Source: Limnephilus marmoratus
Lineage: Eukaryota > Arthropoda > Insecta > Trichoptera > Limnephilidae
DNA length: 64,000 nt
Reading direction: 5' to 3'
Assembly (NCBI GenBank): GCA_917880885.1
Contig: OU862920.1
Span: forward strand, 2,480,001 to 2,544,000
Both the position numbers and the translations under genes were made by a program. Of the stretch, positions 54,531 through 64,000 are shown piece after piece. Under the pieces are notes generated by a model. It had not been told where the DNA came from and made no database searches. It saw only the letters and a list, made by a program, of their open reading frames with translations. Within the stretch, counting starts at the first letter, position 1. Each line of letters begins with the position of its first letter.

Positions 54531-55077
54531 TCTGTGTAGCCAATATACATCATTCTCCCATCAAAAAGGAGTTGCAAAGTCAAAGTTGCAAAAGTTGCAA
54601 GACAATCGCTTCAGTTGACAATAAATTGATATTGTTCTTCCCCAATTCCACCCAAGCTTTTTATTATTATCTACTAACTGGGGTACCCGACTTCCGCTCA
54701 GGGAGTTGATATCAGATTGAACTGACGTTTGAACCCACGACGGATCTTGCTTTATATACCTCTACCAATAGGTAGCCCCACCCATACAAAAAGGCTTCGA
54801 ATGGTCCACAATGTTCCAAAACAGTCCACAACATTCGAGAGTGTTCTGGAATGTTCCACAACGATCTGGTATGTTCCGAGATGTTACCGAACGTTTCAGA
54901 CTATTCTCGAATATTCCAGAATGTTCCGGGATGTTCTGGAATGTTGTGGAATGCTCTCGAATACTCTCGAATGTTCTGGACTGTTCTAGAAATTTCTAGA
55001 GGGCGAAACTTTCAGCCCTTGTATCTACAAAGCACGACCTTCAGGTTCTTCATGGATGGGAGATAGAAGGCTACCAC
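54531..55077 (-). repeat. Possible solo LTR containing a heat-shock promoter
   Basis: On the minus strand the block starts TGTGGTAGCC (55077 side) and ends GGCTACACA (54531 side), a TG..CA-type inverted end as in LTRs. In order it has a heat-shock-element array, an ATTGG box, TATATAAAG, and an initiator-like TCAGTT. No 4-6 bp target duplication was found and the partner LTR is absent, so the LTR reading is tentative. Confidence 0.4.
54723..55000 (-). promoter_or_regulatory. Heat-shock-element array with TATA box and initiator
   Basis: Between 54800 and 55000 GAANNTTC or TTCNNGAA units occur at least nine times, for example TTCTGGAATGTTCC, CGAATATTCCAGAATGTTCC and TCTAGAAATTTCTAGA. Heat shock factor binds inverted GAA units at 5-bp steps. 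On the minus strand the array is followed by ATTGG, TATATAAAG (54758-54750) and TCAGTT with its A at 54723, about 33-35 nt downstream. All three elements sit in the order and spacing of an inducible insect hsp promoter. No hsp coding sequence follows. Confidence 0.65.
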
Positions 55078-55370
55078 ACCATATAACTCATTTGATCGTA
55101 CCGGAACTCTTTTCTGAGTTTTAGCGGGACGCACACTTTCATAGACTTTATTTTATAATATAAAAATTGATTCTTATAAGAACACCACAATCAACTGCGA
55201 CAATATATACCTATCTATAATTACGAAAAAGAACAATCTATTTTTATGTAGGTATCTCTAATTTATCTCGTCGAGAAATTTCCTCGGCATTTTATCTAGG
55301 TACGGAAGTTCTGTAACTACTCGTATATACAAATCTTATGTAATCTATAAAAAACTGTCAAAATAAGCGA

Positions 55371-55800
55371 AGCTAGCAGTCCACAATGGAGTGCTGGTAC
55401 CTACTCTGAAGTATGGCAGTGAGGCATGGAACTGGCAGAGGAAGGATGAAACTAGGCTAAATGCTGTAATGAGTTCATGTGGTGAAACCATCTATGATGG
55501 TGTGAGAAAAGCAGAGATCCGCAAAGAATGCAATGCTGATGAAAGCGTAATGAGTAGATTAAGAAAGTGACCCTCAGATCGTTTGGGCGTGTAAAGCGAA
55601 AGTACAAAGTGTAAGAAGAATACATGACGCAAATGTGAATGCCAGAAGAAGTCGGGGACGACCGAGGAAGACATGACACCATCATGTGAATCAGATACTT
55701 GAATCGGGCCATGTCAGGAGTCAGAATAATAGAAGACTATGTGTGGGACGATGTACGAATGAGGCAAGGAGTGTGTGCCGAGACCGCTCTACCTGCCTTC
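55371..55800 (+). pseudogene. LINE polymerase C-terminal fragment
   Basis: The plus frame reads VHNGVLVPTLKYGSEAWNWQ, ETRLNAVMSSCGETIYDGV, AEIRKECNADESVMSRL, with stops, then NARRSRGRPRKT in another frame. LYGSE.W.W......L...E...LR.I.GV is the thumb region of a LINE polymerase. Same family as 49386-49652. TGGTTAGTTAGTTAATTAT at 55839 is the 3' tail repeat. Confidence 0.75.
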
Positions 55801-55859
55801 GTTCTACCTGCCTACCACTGCGAAGAAATGGCGTGGTGGTTAGTTAGTTAATTATGTAA

Positions 55860-56910
55860 TCAATCATTAAGAAACCAAAGCTGATGAAATAGGGGATGTC
55901 ATATAGTACGTTTCAAATTGTTAAATCCAATCTCAGGGGGATTCGAAAAGTAAAGCAAGTAATTATAAAAATAAACCTAAATACATAACCCTAAACACAC
56001 AAGGCTCAGCTCACTCACGTGATACATGGATACATCTAGTTGACACCTGAGTTAGAGCAATCCCATATCAAAAACTTAATTAAAAGATATATGTATAATG
56101 CAAAGAAGGATAGATGTGGAAGACAATGGATGAAAACCACAAACGAGTGAGTGATGTTTGTGTTATTTACAATCAAACACTATTTGTTCTGAGAGGGATA
56201 TCAATAATTAATAATAATAGATCCTTGATACAAATTGGTTTATTATGAGTTTACGTATTTATAATATTTCTATTACTGTTCGCACGACCTGTCTGTACTG
56301 GCTGCTAATTGAATCTGCTCGGTAGGCTGGTGATTAACCGCTCTCGGCAGCCACTGCTACACGGGGACTCCTAACTGATAGAAGCTCTATCCCTACTGGC
56401 ATCTGTCGGCATCTGGTAGAAGCTCTTTCAGTACACCATAGAATGTAAAAGGGTATTTTTACAGTGCAATTTGGCGGATAGAACACCAACAACTTAACTC
56501 AAAAGGTATCAGGAAACAAGCACCTTCAATAGCCATCCCAAGCCAAGATGTGAGCTACTGTGCTGGAATGAAAGACACGGGAACAGTGTACAACGCCGCA
56601 TAGTTTCATTCGGTACACGGTAAAAAGTATAACACATCAATCAAGTACGCGTATCCCACCAGTTTGGTGTTTTTAAACTAACATCATAAAGAAAATTTGT
56701 GATACGAATAAACAATATAATTTTTTATATCAAAATTAATTTATGAAATGTATGTAAAGTTTCATCGCAATTGGATGGTTTAGCAAAGCATAATTTCATG
56801 ACGCCAGAGCTCACTATTGTACATAGAAACCGGATTCAAACTATGGTTATACCACATTATTAATACGACTAATTTTTAACCACATTCTGCAAGTATTTTA
56901 GTTTTTTATT
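55860..56910. other. No gene recognised; GC-richer block at 56280-56450
   Basis: A GC-richer segment with a GGCATCTGTCGGCATCTGGT tandem lies near 56397. It could be part of an LTR element, but neither LTR ends nor coding motifs are seen. Confidence 0.3.
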
Positions 56911-56915
56911 ATTGT

Positions 56916-56950
56916 GACAGCTGTTTCGGCTTACCAGGCCATTTTCAAAC
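56916..56950 (-). ncRNA. Degenerate hammerhead-like motif
   Basis: On the minus strand TTGAAAA (for CTGANGA), stem GGC/GCC around CTGGTAA, GAAA (56927-56924), then ACAGCTGT-C: a palindromic stem III and GTC triplet (56918-56916). Two core positions are changed, so inactive. Confidence 0.3.
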
Positions 56951-57156
56951 TGTGGTTATTATACCACGTTGAGACCACTTATTTTTAACCACATTTTGAA
57001 AATGTCCTTGTAAAACAAGAGTAAGTAAATATGTAAATTTTAAATATGTATATAATGTTTTCTATTTCGGGTGGCTACGAAGCATCGCACATAGAAACTT
57101 CGCGAGAACTTCTTCCTTTCAGAATGCGCCATTAAACAGAGCAATTCAACTGCTTA

Positions 57157-57426
57157 TGGCCGTTATACACGACAAATTTTTTTCAGCCCGATTCCAATTA
57201 GACACAAAAGTCAACATTTTTCGCTCTACGCGATCGCTATTTTCATATCTACGATTTCAATTGTCATCACTGCAAACAACACATGAACCATGCTGTTTGC
57301 TGTGATGGCAACTGAAATTGTAGATATGAAAATAGAGATTAAAACAGCGATCGCGTAGAGCGAAAAATGTTGACTTTTGTGTCTAATTGGAATCGGGCTG
57401 AAAAAAGATGTCGTGTATAACGGCCA
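57157..57426. mobile_element. Snap-back MITE (270 bp) with TTA duplication
   Basis: TGGCCGTTATACACGACA at 57157 is inverted at the right end (57426), with TTA on both sides (57154-57156, 57427-57429). The inverted arms extend over about 110 bp each (CAGCCCGATTCCAATTAGAC, CTCTACGCGATCGCTATTTT), leaving a short loop. TTA duplication suggests PIF/Harbinger. The transcript would be a near-perfect hairpin. Confidence 0.85.
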
Positions 57427-57631
57427 TTAACGATTCTGCATCGAGTATCGACATCTTCAATGCTACCTAAAGAGAGTTCACTAACTGTCTTTTGACATAT
57501 GTCACAAGTGAAACTGCCCCCATGGACTTTTTTTTTCTTCTTTAAAATTTTGTAATCTGCTCCGTTATAATTTGATGTAGGTATAACTGTTTTAAAGAGA
57601 ACCTGAAAAAAAAAATAATTAATAAAAAAAT

Positions 57632-58145
57632 AGAGGAGACCGATTATACCATCTCATTTTCTCGCAGGCTTCAAGTTAAGTAACAAAGTTCAAGGTGTTT
57701 CATTGACCGCGGAATTTTGAAGTGAAAAGTGGGCCCGACCTCACTCCAGACCACGTCCTACATTATAATTGATTATTTATTTTATTTCAATTATTGCTTA
57801 TATTTTTTTTCTATATAAGTACTTTTTTTTTTATTTTATCTGTTGTGTAAATATGTACAACTTAATGAGACGTGTGGGATTACACTATCCTCCCCACATC
57901 CAAAAAAAAATGAAATGAAAAAAAAAAAAAAACTTCTTTAGCACCGTTGTGATTTGAGACTTGATGGAACGAAAAAGCTACACTAAAAAGAGACAAACAC
58001 ATACATCTATAGGATTTAGCCTACGAGAGAATGAGATAGAATTTATTAGCCTCCTCTTTGTGCGATGTTTCGTAGCCTCCCCACTCTTGTCTTCTTTAGT
58101 TTTCTGAAGGTTTCATTTGTACCACGTGTGAACTGCACACTTGTA
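57632..58145. repeat. Dispersed repeat family A, copies 5 and 6 in inverted order
   Basis: A plus-oriented fragment at 57632-57675 (GAGACCGATTATACCATCTC) and a minus-oriented longer copy at 57930-58145 (CTTCTTTAGCACCGTTGTGA to CACGTGTGAACTGCACAC). Between them are A/T-rich LINE-tail-like sequences. Confidence 0.55.
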
Positions 58146-58357
58146 ATTTTTTTGTAGATATTGACATTGTGACGGAAACCTTTATTTTTTACGGTCTTGC
58201 AAATGATTTTCGCATTACGGACAAGTGTATCTTATTAATAAAGTGGTATTTCTACTGCGTGAGAACTACACACATGCTGTTTTTTTTATTTATTTAAAGA
58301 GTTTTTGCGACAATTTTAATAATTTAATTTTAGTATCTAGGGTGGCAGTGTCATTAA

Positions 58358-59102
58358 CCTTTTACTAGTGACGTGGAGTCTCACAGGCGTCGCGCGTTCT
58401 GCAAATTCTTAGAATTGGCCACTTCCCCCCGTTTGCCGCGACCCCGCGTCTTGGTAGCTTTTGTTTTAGTGCCAAAACGACCGCGGAAGGAGATAGACAT
58501 GTCATCGGTTCCATAACACGTGAGTAAAACTAACCAAAAAATCGGACGTTGCCAGTCAGGCTACATGTCCCTAGTTGTCGTAAAAAATATTTTTTCCAAT
58601 TTACAAATATTATTTTTCAGTGCAAAATGGCAGAAAATGCTAGGAAACATCAACACCCGACCACGAGTTCATAAAAAAATATAAATAACGGATAGACAGT
58701 CCGTCATTTGACGCGGAAATCAATGCCGTCATGCTGGCTTCAGATCAATCAAATTGCCAGTGATGTATGCCAAATTAAGAATTTGTCAGAAATTTATTTT
58801 TTCTTTTCTTAAAAAGTGTTAAATTTATCACATTAGTTGTGTAAGGTATATTAATAATGAGGATATCATGTCAATTAAAGCTGAAAAATACCACTAACGG
58901 TACCATTAAGTGTTAATTACCATTTTTTTTCATATTTTGTAATAAAATTTGATTGAATTTAATAACATATTTTTATTACGTACTAATGGTGAAACATCAA
59001 AATTGAATTTTATGACAAAAATTTGCTTTGAAAGTAGTAGCCTGTGAGACGTCGTGTCACTTATAGATAGTGTTATGAATTAGCCATGTCACCAGTTAAG
59101 GG
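58358..59102. mobile_element. piggyBac-type MITE (745 bp)
   Basis: TTAA at 58354-58357 and 59103-59106. Ends CCTTTTACTAGTGACGTGG and the inverse CCCTTAACTGGTGACATGG. A second inner pair GAGTCTCACAGGC / GCCTGTGAGAC lies just inside. No transposase. TTAA and CCY ends support piggyBac; the ends differ from those of the 46.4 kb element, so a different autonomous partner is implied. Confidence 0.85.
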
Positions 59103-59106
59103 TTAA

Positions 59107-60140
59107 GAAAAGACACCGCCGCGCCGCGCCATTAACATTAAAGTACGGCGATATTGCAGGGTTTGATGAAACAAGGTCGCAGCGAAACGTTGTTTTATTT
59201 ACCACCAGCGAGCGTAATGTATTATTCACGGCCTGTCGACAGTCGACAGTCGACAGTCCACAGGCAACTTATCCGGGACTAATTTAGCGTCGCTCGGGGT
59301 GGGCAGTGGGCATTAGCGATGCAACATTTCAGAGCTTTAACAGGGCCGGATCTGCCGTACGGTCAAAAATGTGTAATTGCACTTTTATAAGACGTTTACT
59401 TATTACACAATGTGTATATTTGAATTGTATTATTTATGTAAAATGTCTGTAATTATTGTATGCTATGTTTAATACAACGATATGTCATATCGTAAAACAA
59501 AAGTTTTATTCATTACTTTTATGTTTACAAAATCTCTAATAGTTAAAATAAAAGGTTCGTTGCAAAACAATAAAATTATATTTTTAATATTAAAATTTAA
59601 TTTAATTAATTTAAACCTCAATTCAAACGAAACCAGAACAAGGACTCTAATTTTATAAATAAAATAATATTACTCTAATATTTTAAACTCAGGGTCGTGT
59701 TTAGCCTAAAAGAAACTAAATAGTTTAAATTATTTGAAATAATAAAATCTATCGATAGCTTGTAATGTTTAAAATAAAATCAAATGTTTTAAATAAAGAT
59801 CGTCACGTTGTGAAAATTATTGAAAGGGCGCCAGTTTCGAAATTGAACAGAATATTAAATGGTAAATCAATATTAATATATTAAACTCAAAATTAAACTA
59901 TGTATTAGCGCACAGGTCAATGGAGATTGGAGATCCACCATAGTATATCTTCCTCGTCAAAACAAACGTCCAGCCTCTCTGACTATCTATTCGGAACTGT
60001 TTGAAAAATTAGCTCGCCGAAAATATGTTTTAGGCAACAGAAGAACGCAGAATTCCTTTTGTTCTAAAAATCAATTTGAATTAATGTGTAGCTACCGTCA
60101 TAATGACTGGGTGTTTACTTAGCATTATAATTTCAAACTG
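59107..60140. other. No gene; solo hAT end and GTCGACA tandem
   Basis: GTCGACA is repeated near 59236-59258. CAGGGCCGGATCTGCCGTAC at 59341 equals the end of the hAT elements at 33.9 and 50.8 kb without a partner. The rest is AT-rich. Confidence 0.4.
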
Positions 60141-60144
60141 TTAC

Positions 60145-60295
60145 AACACAAATCTATAGGATTTAGCCCGCGAGAGAATATGATAGTATAATCGGTCTCC
60201 TCTTTGTGCGGTGCTTTGTGGCCTCCCCACTCTTGTCTACTTTAGTTTTCTGAATGTTTCACTTCTACCGCGTGCGAATTGCACACTCTGTTTTG
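60145..60295 (-). repeat. Dispersed repeat family A, copy 7
   Basis: Minus-oriented: CTATAGGATTTAGCCCGCGA to CGCGTGCGAATTGCACAC. The inner end with the CAACGGTGCTAAA block is missing. Confidence 0.55.
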
Positions 60296-60427
60296 TTACA
60301 AATATCATAATCGTTACTGTCGCAGAGTTTATAGTTCTCTGTTCTTTGTCTTGATTGACTCTTGACTAACGACGAATTGACCATCTGTTATTATCGCAAA
60401 CCGCCATCGCGTGGCGCTCGCGTTCAT

Positions 60428-60900
60428 TTTTTGTTTTTTTTTATTTATTTATTTTATACACTTTACAAATATAAGACAAAAAAGTCCCGATAAACTACTT
60501 TTAGCAGTTTGGCTAACGGACTCTTTACATTAAAGATCTTATTACAGTGAGATAATAGTAACATTTGTATAATTGTATAAAATAAAATTAAATATTTTAC
60601 AGAAATATAGAGAATAGAAAAATTATGAAAACATAAATAACAATTTTAAAGTCTTTAGAATAATATGTCATCGTAAGCTAACACAAATTAATTCTTTCCC
60701 TAAGCCAAATCTTCAGTAAATTCATCAATTGTTTGTTTTGGGCACAGTTTTTAATTTCAGCCGGTAACATATTTAAACAACTGGGAATCATATAATTTAA
60801 CGTTCTTTGTTCATATTTATTTGTATGCTTAGGTACAATTAGTCCTTCATTAAAGTTAAAACGAGTATGATGTTTCCAGCCTGTTTATATATAAAGGGTT
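60428..60900 (-). mobile_element. LINE 3' end, 5'-truncated
   Basis: The T-rich left edge (60428-60460) is the tail of a minus-strand LINE. A 3' untranslated part of about 220 bp precedes the coding remnant at 60678-60872. Confidence 0.6.
60678..60872 (-). pseudogene. LINE reverse transcriptase C-terminus
   Basis: The minus frame reads HHTRFNFNEGLIVPKH, NYMIPSCLNMLPAEIKNC and LMNLLKIWLRERINLC to a TAG. The TR...L..P......R...Y..P..wN.LP..I......F...LK pattern is the end of jockey/CR1-like LINE polymerases. Confidence 0.7.
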
Positions 60901-61139
60901 ATTTATGTGCTGAAATATAATTTTGTACCACAGAATTGCTCTCACTGAAAGAATTTTGGAAACTTAGAATTTTTTTTGAAACATTAATCTAAAGGACAAA
61001 GTACAATGTTGTTTCAATAGCATTTCAAACTTTTGAAATCATTTGTTGCAAAGAGGTGTAAGCAAAGAGATATAAAATTTAATATTTCCATTTTATTTTT
61101 TAGTGTTATATAAAATTAAATATTCCATCTTATACATAT

Positions 61140-61380
61140 TTATACTAGCTTTTTCCCGCGGCTTCGCTCGCACCTCCTTCTCGCGTAATGGGATAGGGTA
61201 GGACGGGTTCTAGCAGAATATTTACCACAACGGATGGGGTAGAACAGGGTAGGATGGGGTGGGGCGAAACGGAATACCATAATGGCCACTGACCACAAGG
61301 TACAATAATTGTCCCGATTTTTGACCGCCCGCGCGCTGGCTTGTTTATAGACCGGCGGACCATCACGGACCATCTTCTAG
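61140..61380 (+). repeat. Dispersed repeat starting TTTTTCCCGCGGCTTCGCTC
   Basis: The opening CTTTTTCCCGCGGCTTCGC is a widespread start of short dispersed repeats in moths, and GGATGGGGTAGAACAGGGTA-type degenerate tandems follow. Frames here are shadows. Confidence 0.45.
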
Positions 61381-61408
61381 CCTCTAGTGGTCACGTACAT
61401 CTGCCGAA

Positions 61409-62526
61409 GTAACTGTTAAAACTATTTTGAATCACAATTCTGAACGTGTGATCAATGTGCAAAAAGAAATCATTTGCGGTTTAAAAAGTAAGCACTCAAA
61501 CAATTTGCGCTTTGTTTCAAAGTGTGGCTTTGATGGCAGCTCAGGACATGGTTCTAACAAACAGACGTTCATTGGGACGCGGTTTTATATCTTTAATTGT
61601 TTTTTTTAATTTTTTTTTATTTAATAAAATAGTATCAATTACATGTTTATATTCATTAAATAAAGTTTTCTATTAAAATACATTTAATAATACGCTTTAC
61701 ACCCTTTTTAAGAGCAGAGCTCGAGTTAAAAAGGCGGATAAACGCATGTTAACCACAATTTAGCAAACGAAAAATAATATTTTTTTAAATATATAAAACA
61801 AAAAATAGATAATTAACAGAAAATAAGAAAAAATTATATTTGTACATTGTATATAAATATTTTTTATATATATGTATAAAACAAATAATAGATAAGAAAA
61901 ACAACAGATTGAAGCGGAGGAGATAAAAAATAATGACAGAAAAAGGATAACTAATGTTATATTTGAGTTGTTATGTTGATAAGTTATATAAAAAGAGTTT
62001 TTATTGATTTTTTGAATTTTGTGTAATTTGTTTCCAATCTTAATTTCAAGGGTAATTCGTTAAACCATTTAACTCCAATATGTTTGTAGAATTGTTGGGC
62101 TGTGGTGGTGTAACAGCGCGGTATAGTCAGAGAACCAAGGATACTTGTTCTATTGCTGTTCGAAAAAAGACTACTACCTACATACTCTACATACGATTAG
62201 TATGCGGGAACACTGACAATACAAACGTAGTGTGGCAGGATCTTCGCCCATCGTCCACCAGATTTTGCCGCCCAATTAAGATAAACCTTGCCAAAGAGTC
62301 CACACAACTTGAGATTGCTGAGAAGAACAGAATTAGTGCGCAAATTAAAAATTTTACGAGTTCACCCGTGGCACTTGATGGAAACATTATAATGATATCG
62401 CTTGAACTCGTCTTAACAATGGTGGATGGGAAAATTGTAACGCCTTGACAGATACAGCTTCTACACAACGTTGCTACATTTGTGGTGCCAGTTCTAAAGA
62501 TTTTAATTCCTCCGGACATTGATTCT
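61409..62526 (+). pseudogene. Transib/RAG1-like transposase fragment, split by a LINE
   Basis: Two plus-strand pieces. Piece 1 (61409-61600) ends with SKCGFDGSSGHGSNKQTF; the Asp of DGSSG (61532-61534) fits the first catalytic Asp of the Transib/RAG1 family. Piece 2 (62190-62526) reads RLVCGNTDNTNVVWQDLRP, STRFCRPIKINLAKEST, ISLELVLTMVDGK, then a one-base shift and NALTDTASTQRCYICGASS. The CYICGA Cys pair after the second-Asp region corresponds to the zinc-binding CxxC of RAG1. The LINE at about 61600-62190 interrupts it. The C-terminal catalytic Glu region is absent. The family call is from memory of motifs and needs a profile search. Confidence 0.6.
61600..62190 (-). mobile_element. 5'-truncated LINE inserted in the Transib relic
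   Basis: The left edge is T-rich (61599-61625, tail). The minus frame 62190-61984 reads SILGSLTIPRCYTTTAQQFY, KHIGVKWFNELPLKLRLETN, KFKKSIKTLFI and stops: the usual LINE polymerase end. Removing it brings the two transposase pieces together. Confidence 0.7.
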
Positions 62527-62529
62527 TCA

Positions 62530-63585
62530 AATATCTTTAACACCGAAGATGATAATGATCGTTCATCGTCTGCATCAGAATGTTTAAAAGCAAAATTAAA
62601 CGTTACTCGGCCATTATTTTTGCATGAATGTGGATATAAATATTTTTAATTTTATTTATAATTTTTTTTTTATATTTTTGTTAATAAAATGCAGAAATCG
62701 CAGTGAAACTCACTAAAACCGAATATTTTTGTTTTTTTAACCCCTACCGAAATTTAAAAAAAAATTCCTGTAAACCCTGTGAATAGATTCCGACTTTTCC
62801 GCCGGTCCCTTATGTAAATACACGATATACTCGAAAGAATATAATGTAGATATTATTATGAAAGTACCTAGCTATTCAGAACTGTTCACTAAACACGACT
62901 AAAGCAATATCAAATAACCTCTCGATTCCAAATGGTGGTATTTCATCAGAGCGATACTGTTAGTATCTCTGCTCTGGAACGTGCCGTAAAATATTCTATA
63001 AGATATTAATTTTATTTGAATTATTTGTGATACATCACAAATTAATCGAATAAAATTAACTGCCACGGGCCCATTGTGCTGTCTGCCACTTTACCTAATT
63101 CCTTGACAAGTAACTTGATACCTTGGAGTTCACCAGGGTTATCTTATCGATAACACGGCGTACGTTTGGTTGTCCCGGGTTAAGTAAAGACAATAGCAAA
63201 TGGCGTTATCTCGTGGCATCGCACTGTGTACCATCGCATTCAAGCTAAAAGGAAATAATTCTCTTCAGAATTCATGAACGATGACGTCGTGGGGGTATTA
63301 CCAGATAGTCAGTGTGACAAATGCATTTTTAATTAGATTATTTAATTCACGGGTTGTCTAGTAACAGATTTTTTTAGCCCTAAAGTCAAATAAATTAGTT
63401 AAAAAAACCATCAGTTATTTTATATAGTCGATATCTTTCCACACGAATTTGCGTCAAGCTTATTTTGTCATTTTACAGGTGTCACATTCGAGATTTCCAG
63501 ACAGGTTTAAGGTTATTTATTAAATTAAAGGTTTTATATTTAGGTTCTGAAAAAACGGAGCTTACTTCGGAAGTAGTACAGTTGT
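62530..63585. other. No gene; small palindrome
   Basis: TTAATTTTATTTGAATTATT and its inverse form a palindrome at 63008-63061 around TGTGATACATCACA. Nothing else recognised. Confidence 0.4.
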
Positions 63586-63589
63586 TTCA

Positions 63590-63915
63590 ATGTTAAAAGA
63601 AAAGAGAGGAAATTCTGGAAAGGAAAAAGGTATGGGTAGAAATCTGGGAGTTTGTGTGTCCAGGTGTGACGGATGTATGAATCCACCCCTACCACTGGCT
63701 GGAGTTGTCAAAGTCTCTCCAGATCCGACCCGCCACGCAAACGTATTCGCAAACGTATCCGCTCCTAAGACCTAGATAAAATTTACCCCATGAACCCGGG
63801 CTTCCCTGCTAAGTCACCAAACATATCGAGACACATGGAGTGACCTACGGCAGGAATCTTAGTTATCCAATAAATGGTTCCAGGGACGGCGTTACCCATA
63901 CCCGCCTCCCATATT
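63590..63915 (-). mobile_element. SINE-like family B, copy 9
   Basis: Minus-oriented copy: GGTATGGGTAGAAATCTGGG, CTGCTAAGTCACCAAACATA, GGTTCCAGGGACGGCGTTAC, CATACCCGCCTCCC. Its 3' tail is truncated. Confidence 0.6.
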
Positions 63916-64000
63916 GAAAATTGAACAAATTAAAAGGTAGGAAAACATTGGCCTTCTGCTGTCCGGAACACACTGTGGCTACATTGATGGATATTGTTCT

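Noticed and set aside
54729..55066. Overlapping plus-strand frames rich in Cys, Phe and Ser
   Set aside because: They read the heat-shock-element array (TGTTCNNGAA periodicity); no protein family is recognisable.
24903..64000. Upstream ferlin exons for the first C2 domain
   Set aside because: I looked on the minus strand for a GTFRMVLQ-like segment with splice sites and found none; a profile search would be decisive.

Overview
This is eukaryotic, intron-rich, AT-rich DNA, most likely from a lepidopteran insect. The reasons are the cecropia-type mariner ends, the piggyBac, Penelope, hAT and Transib relics, and the short dispersed repeats. I did no database search, so the taxon is an inference.

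The only host gene I can support is an otoferlin-like ferlin on the minus strand. Seven consecutive coding exons lie at 24658-24899, 23940-24329, 16806-16995, 12941-13003, 5156-5240, 1577-1733 and 1309-1495. Together they give 1314 nt, about 438 codons. All six junctions have GT/AG sites and compatible phases. They encode the linker after the first C2 domain, the whole second C2 domain, and the start of the third. The 5' exons (first C2 domain) were not found in the 39 kb upstream, and the 3' exons lie beyond position 1.

Everything else is intronic or upstream DNA packed with mobile elements. From 1 to 25 kb: the first ORF of a LINE running off the left edge; terminal-inverted-repeat elements at 4.3, 14.1, 18.1 and 21.7 kb; minisatellites at 6.7, 14.9 and 17.1 kb; and SINE-like copies. 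From 25 to 36 kb: a Penelope-like reverse transcriptase relic with a hammerhead-like ribozyme at its 3' end; a hairpin carrying a tRNA-like gene (29.4 kb); a deleted mariner (30.0 kb); hAT relics (31.7 and 33.9 kb). From 36 to 48 kb: a Tc1/mariner-type relic (37.0 kb); a hAT MITE with perfect 8-bp target duplications (39.9 kb); a second tRNA-carrying hairpin (41.2 kb); LINE insertions; and a piggyBac element nested in another transposon (46.4 kb). From 48 to 64 kb: SINE-like copies; a second near-identical hAT copy (50.8 kb); a heat-shock-element array with a TATA box (54.5-55.1 kb); a snap-back MITE (57.2 kb); a piggyBac MITE (58.4 kb); and a Transib/RAG1-like transposase relic split by a LINE (61.4-62.5 kb).

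The most interesting signals are: (1) six dispersed hammerhead-ribozyme-like cores; (2) two independent long inverted repeats that each enclose a tRNA-like gene with an immediate poly-T terminator and share an arm boundary inside the tRNA 3' end; (3) a dense heat-shock-element array with TATA box and initiator in what may be a solo LTR; (4) a head-to-head mariner sharing a deletion junction with a normally oriented copy.
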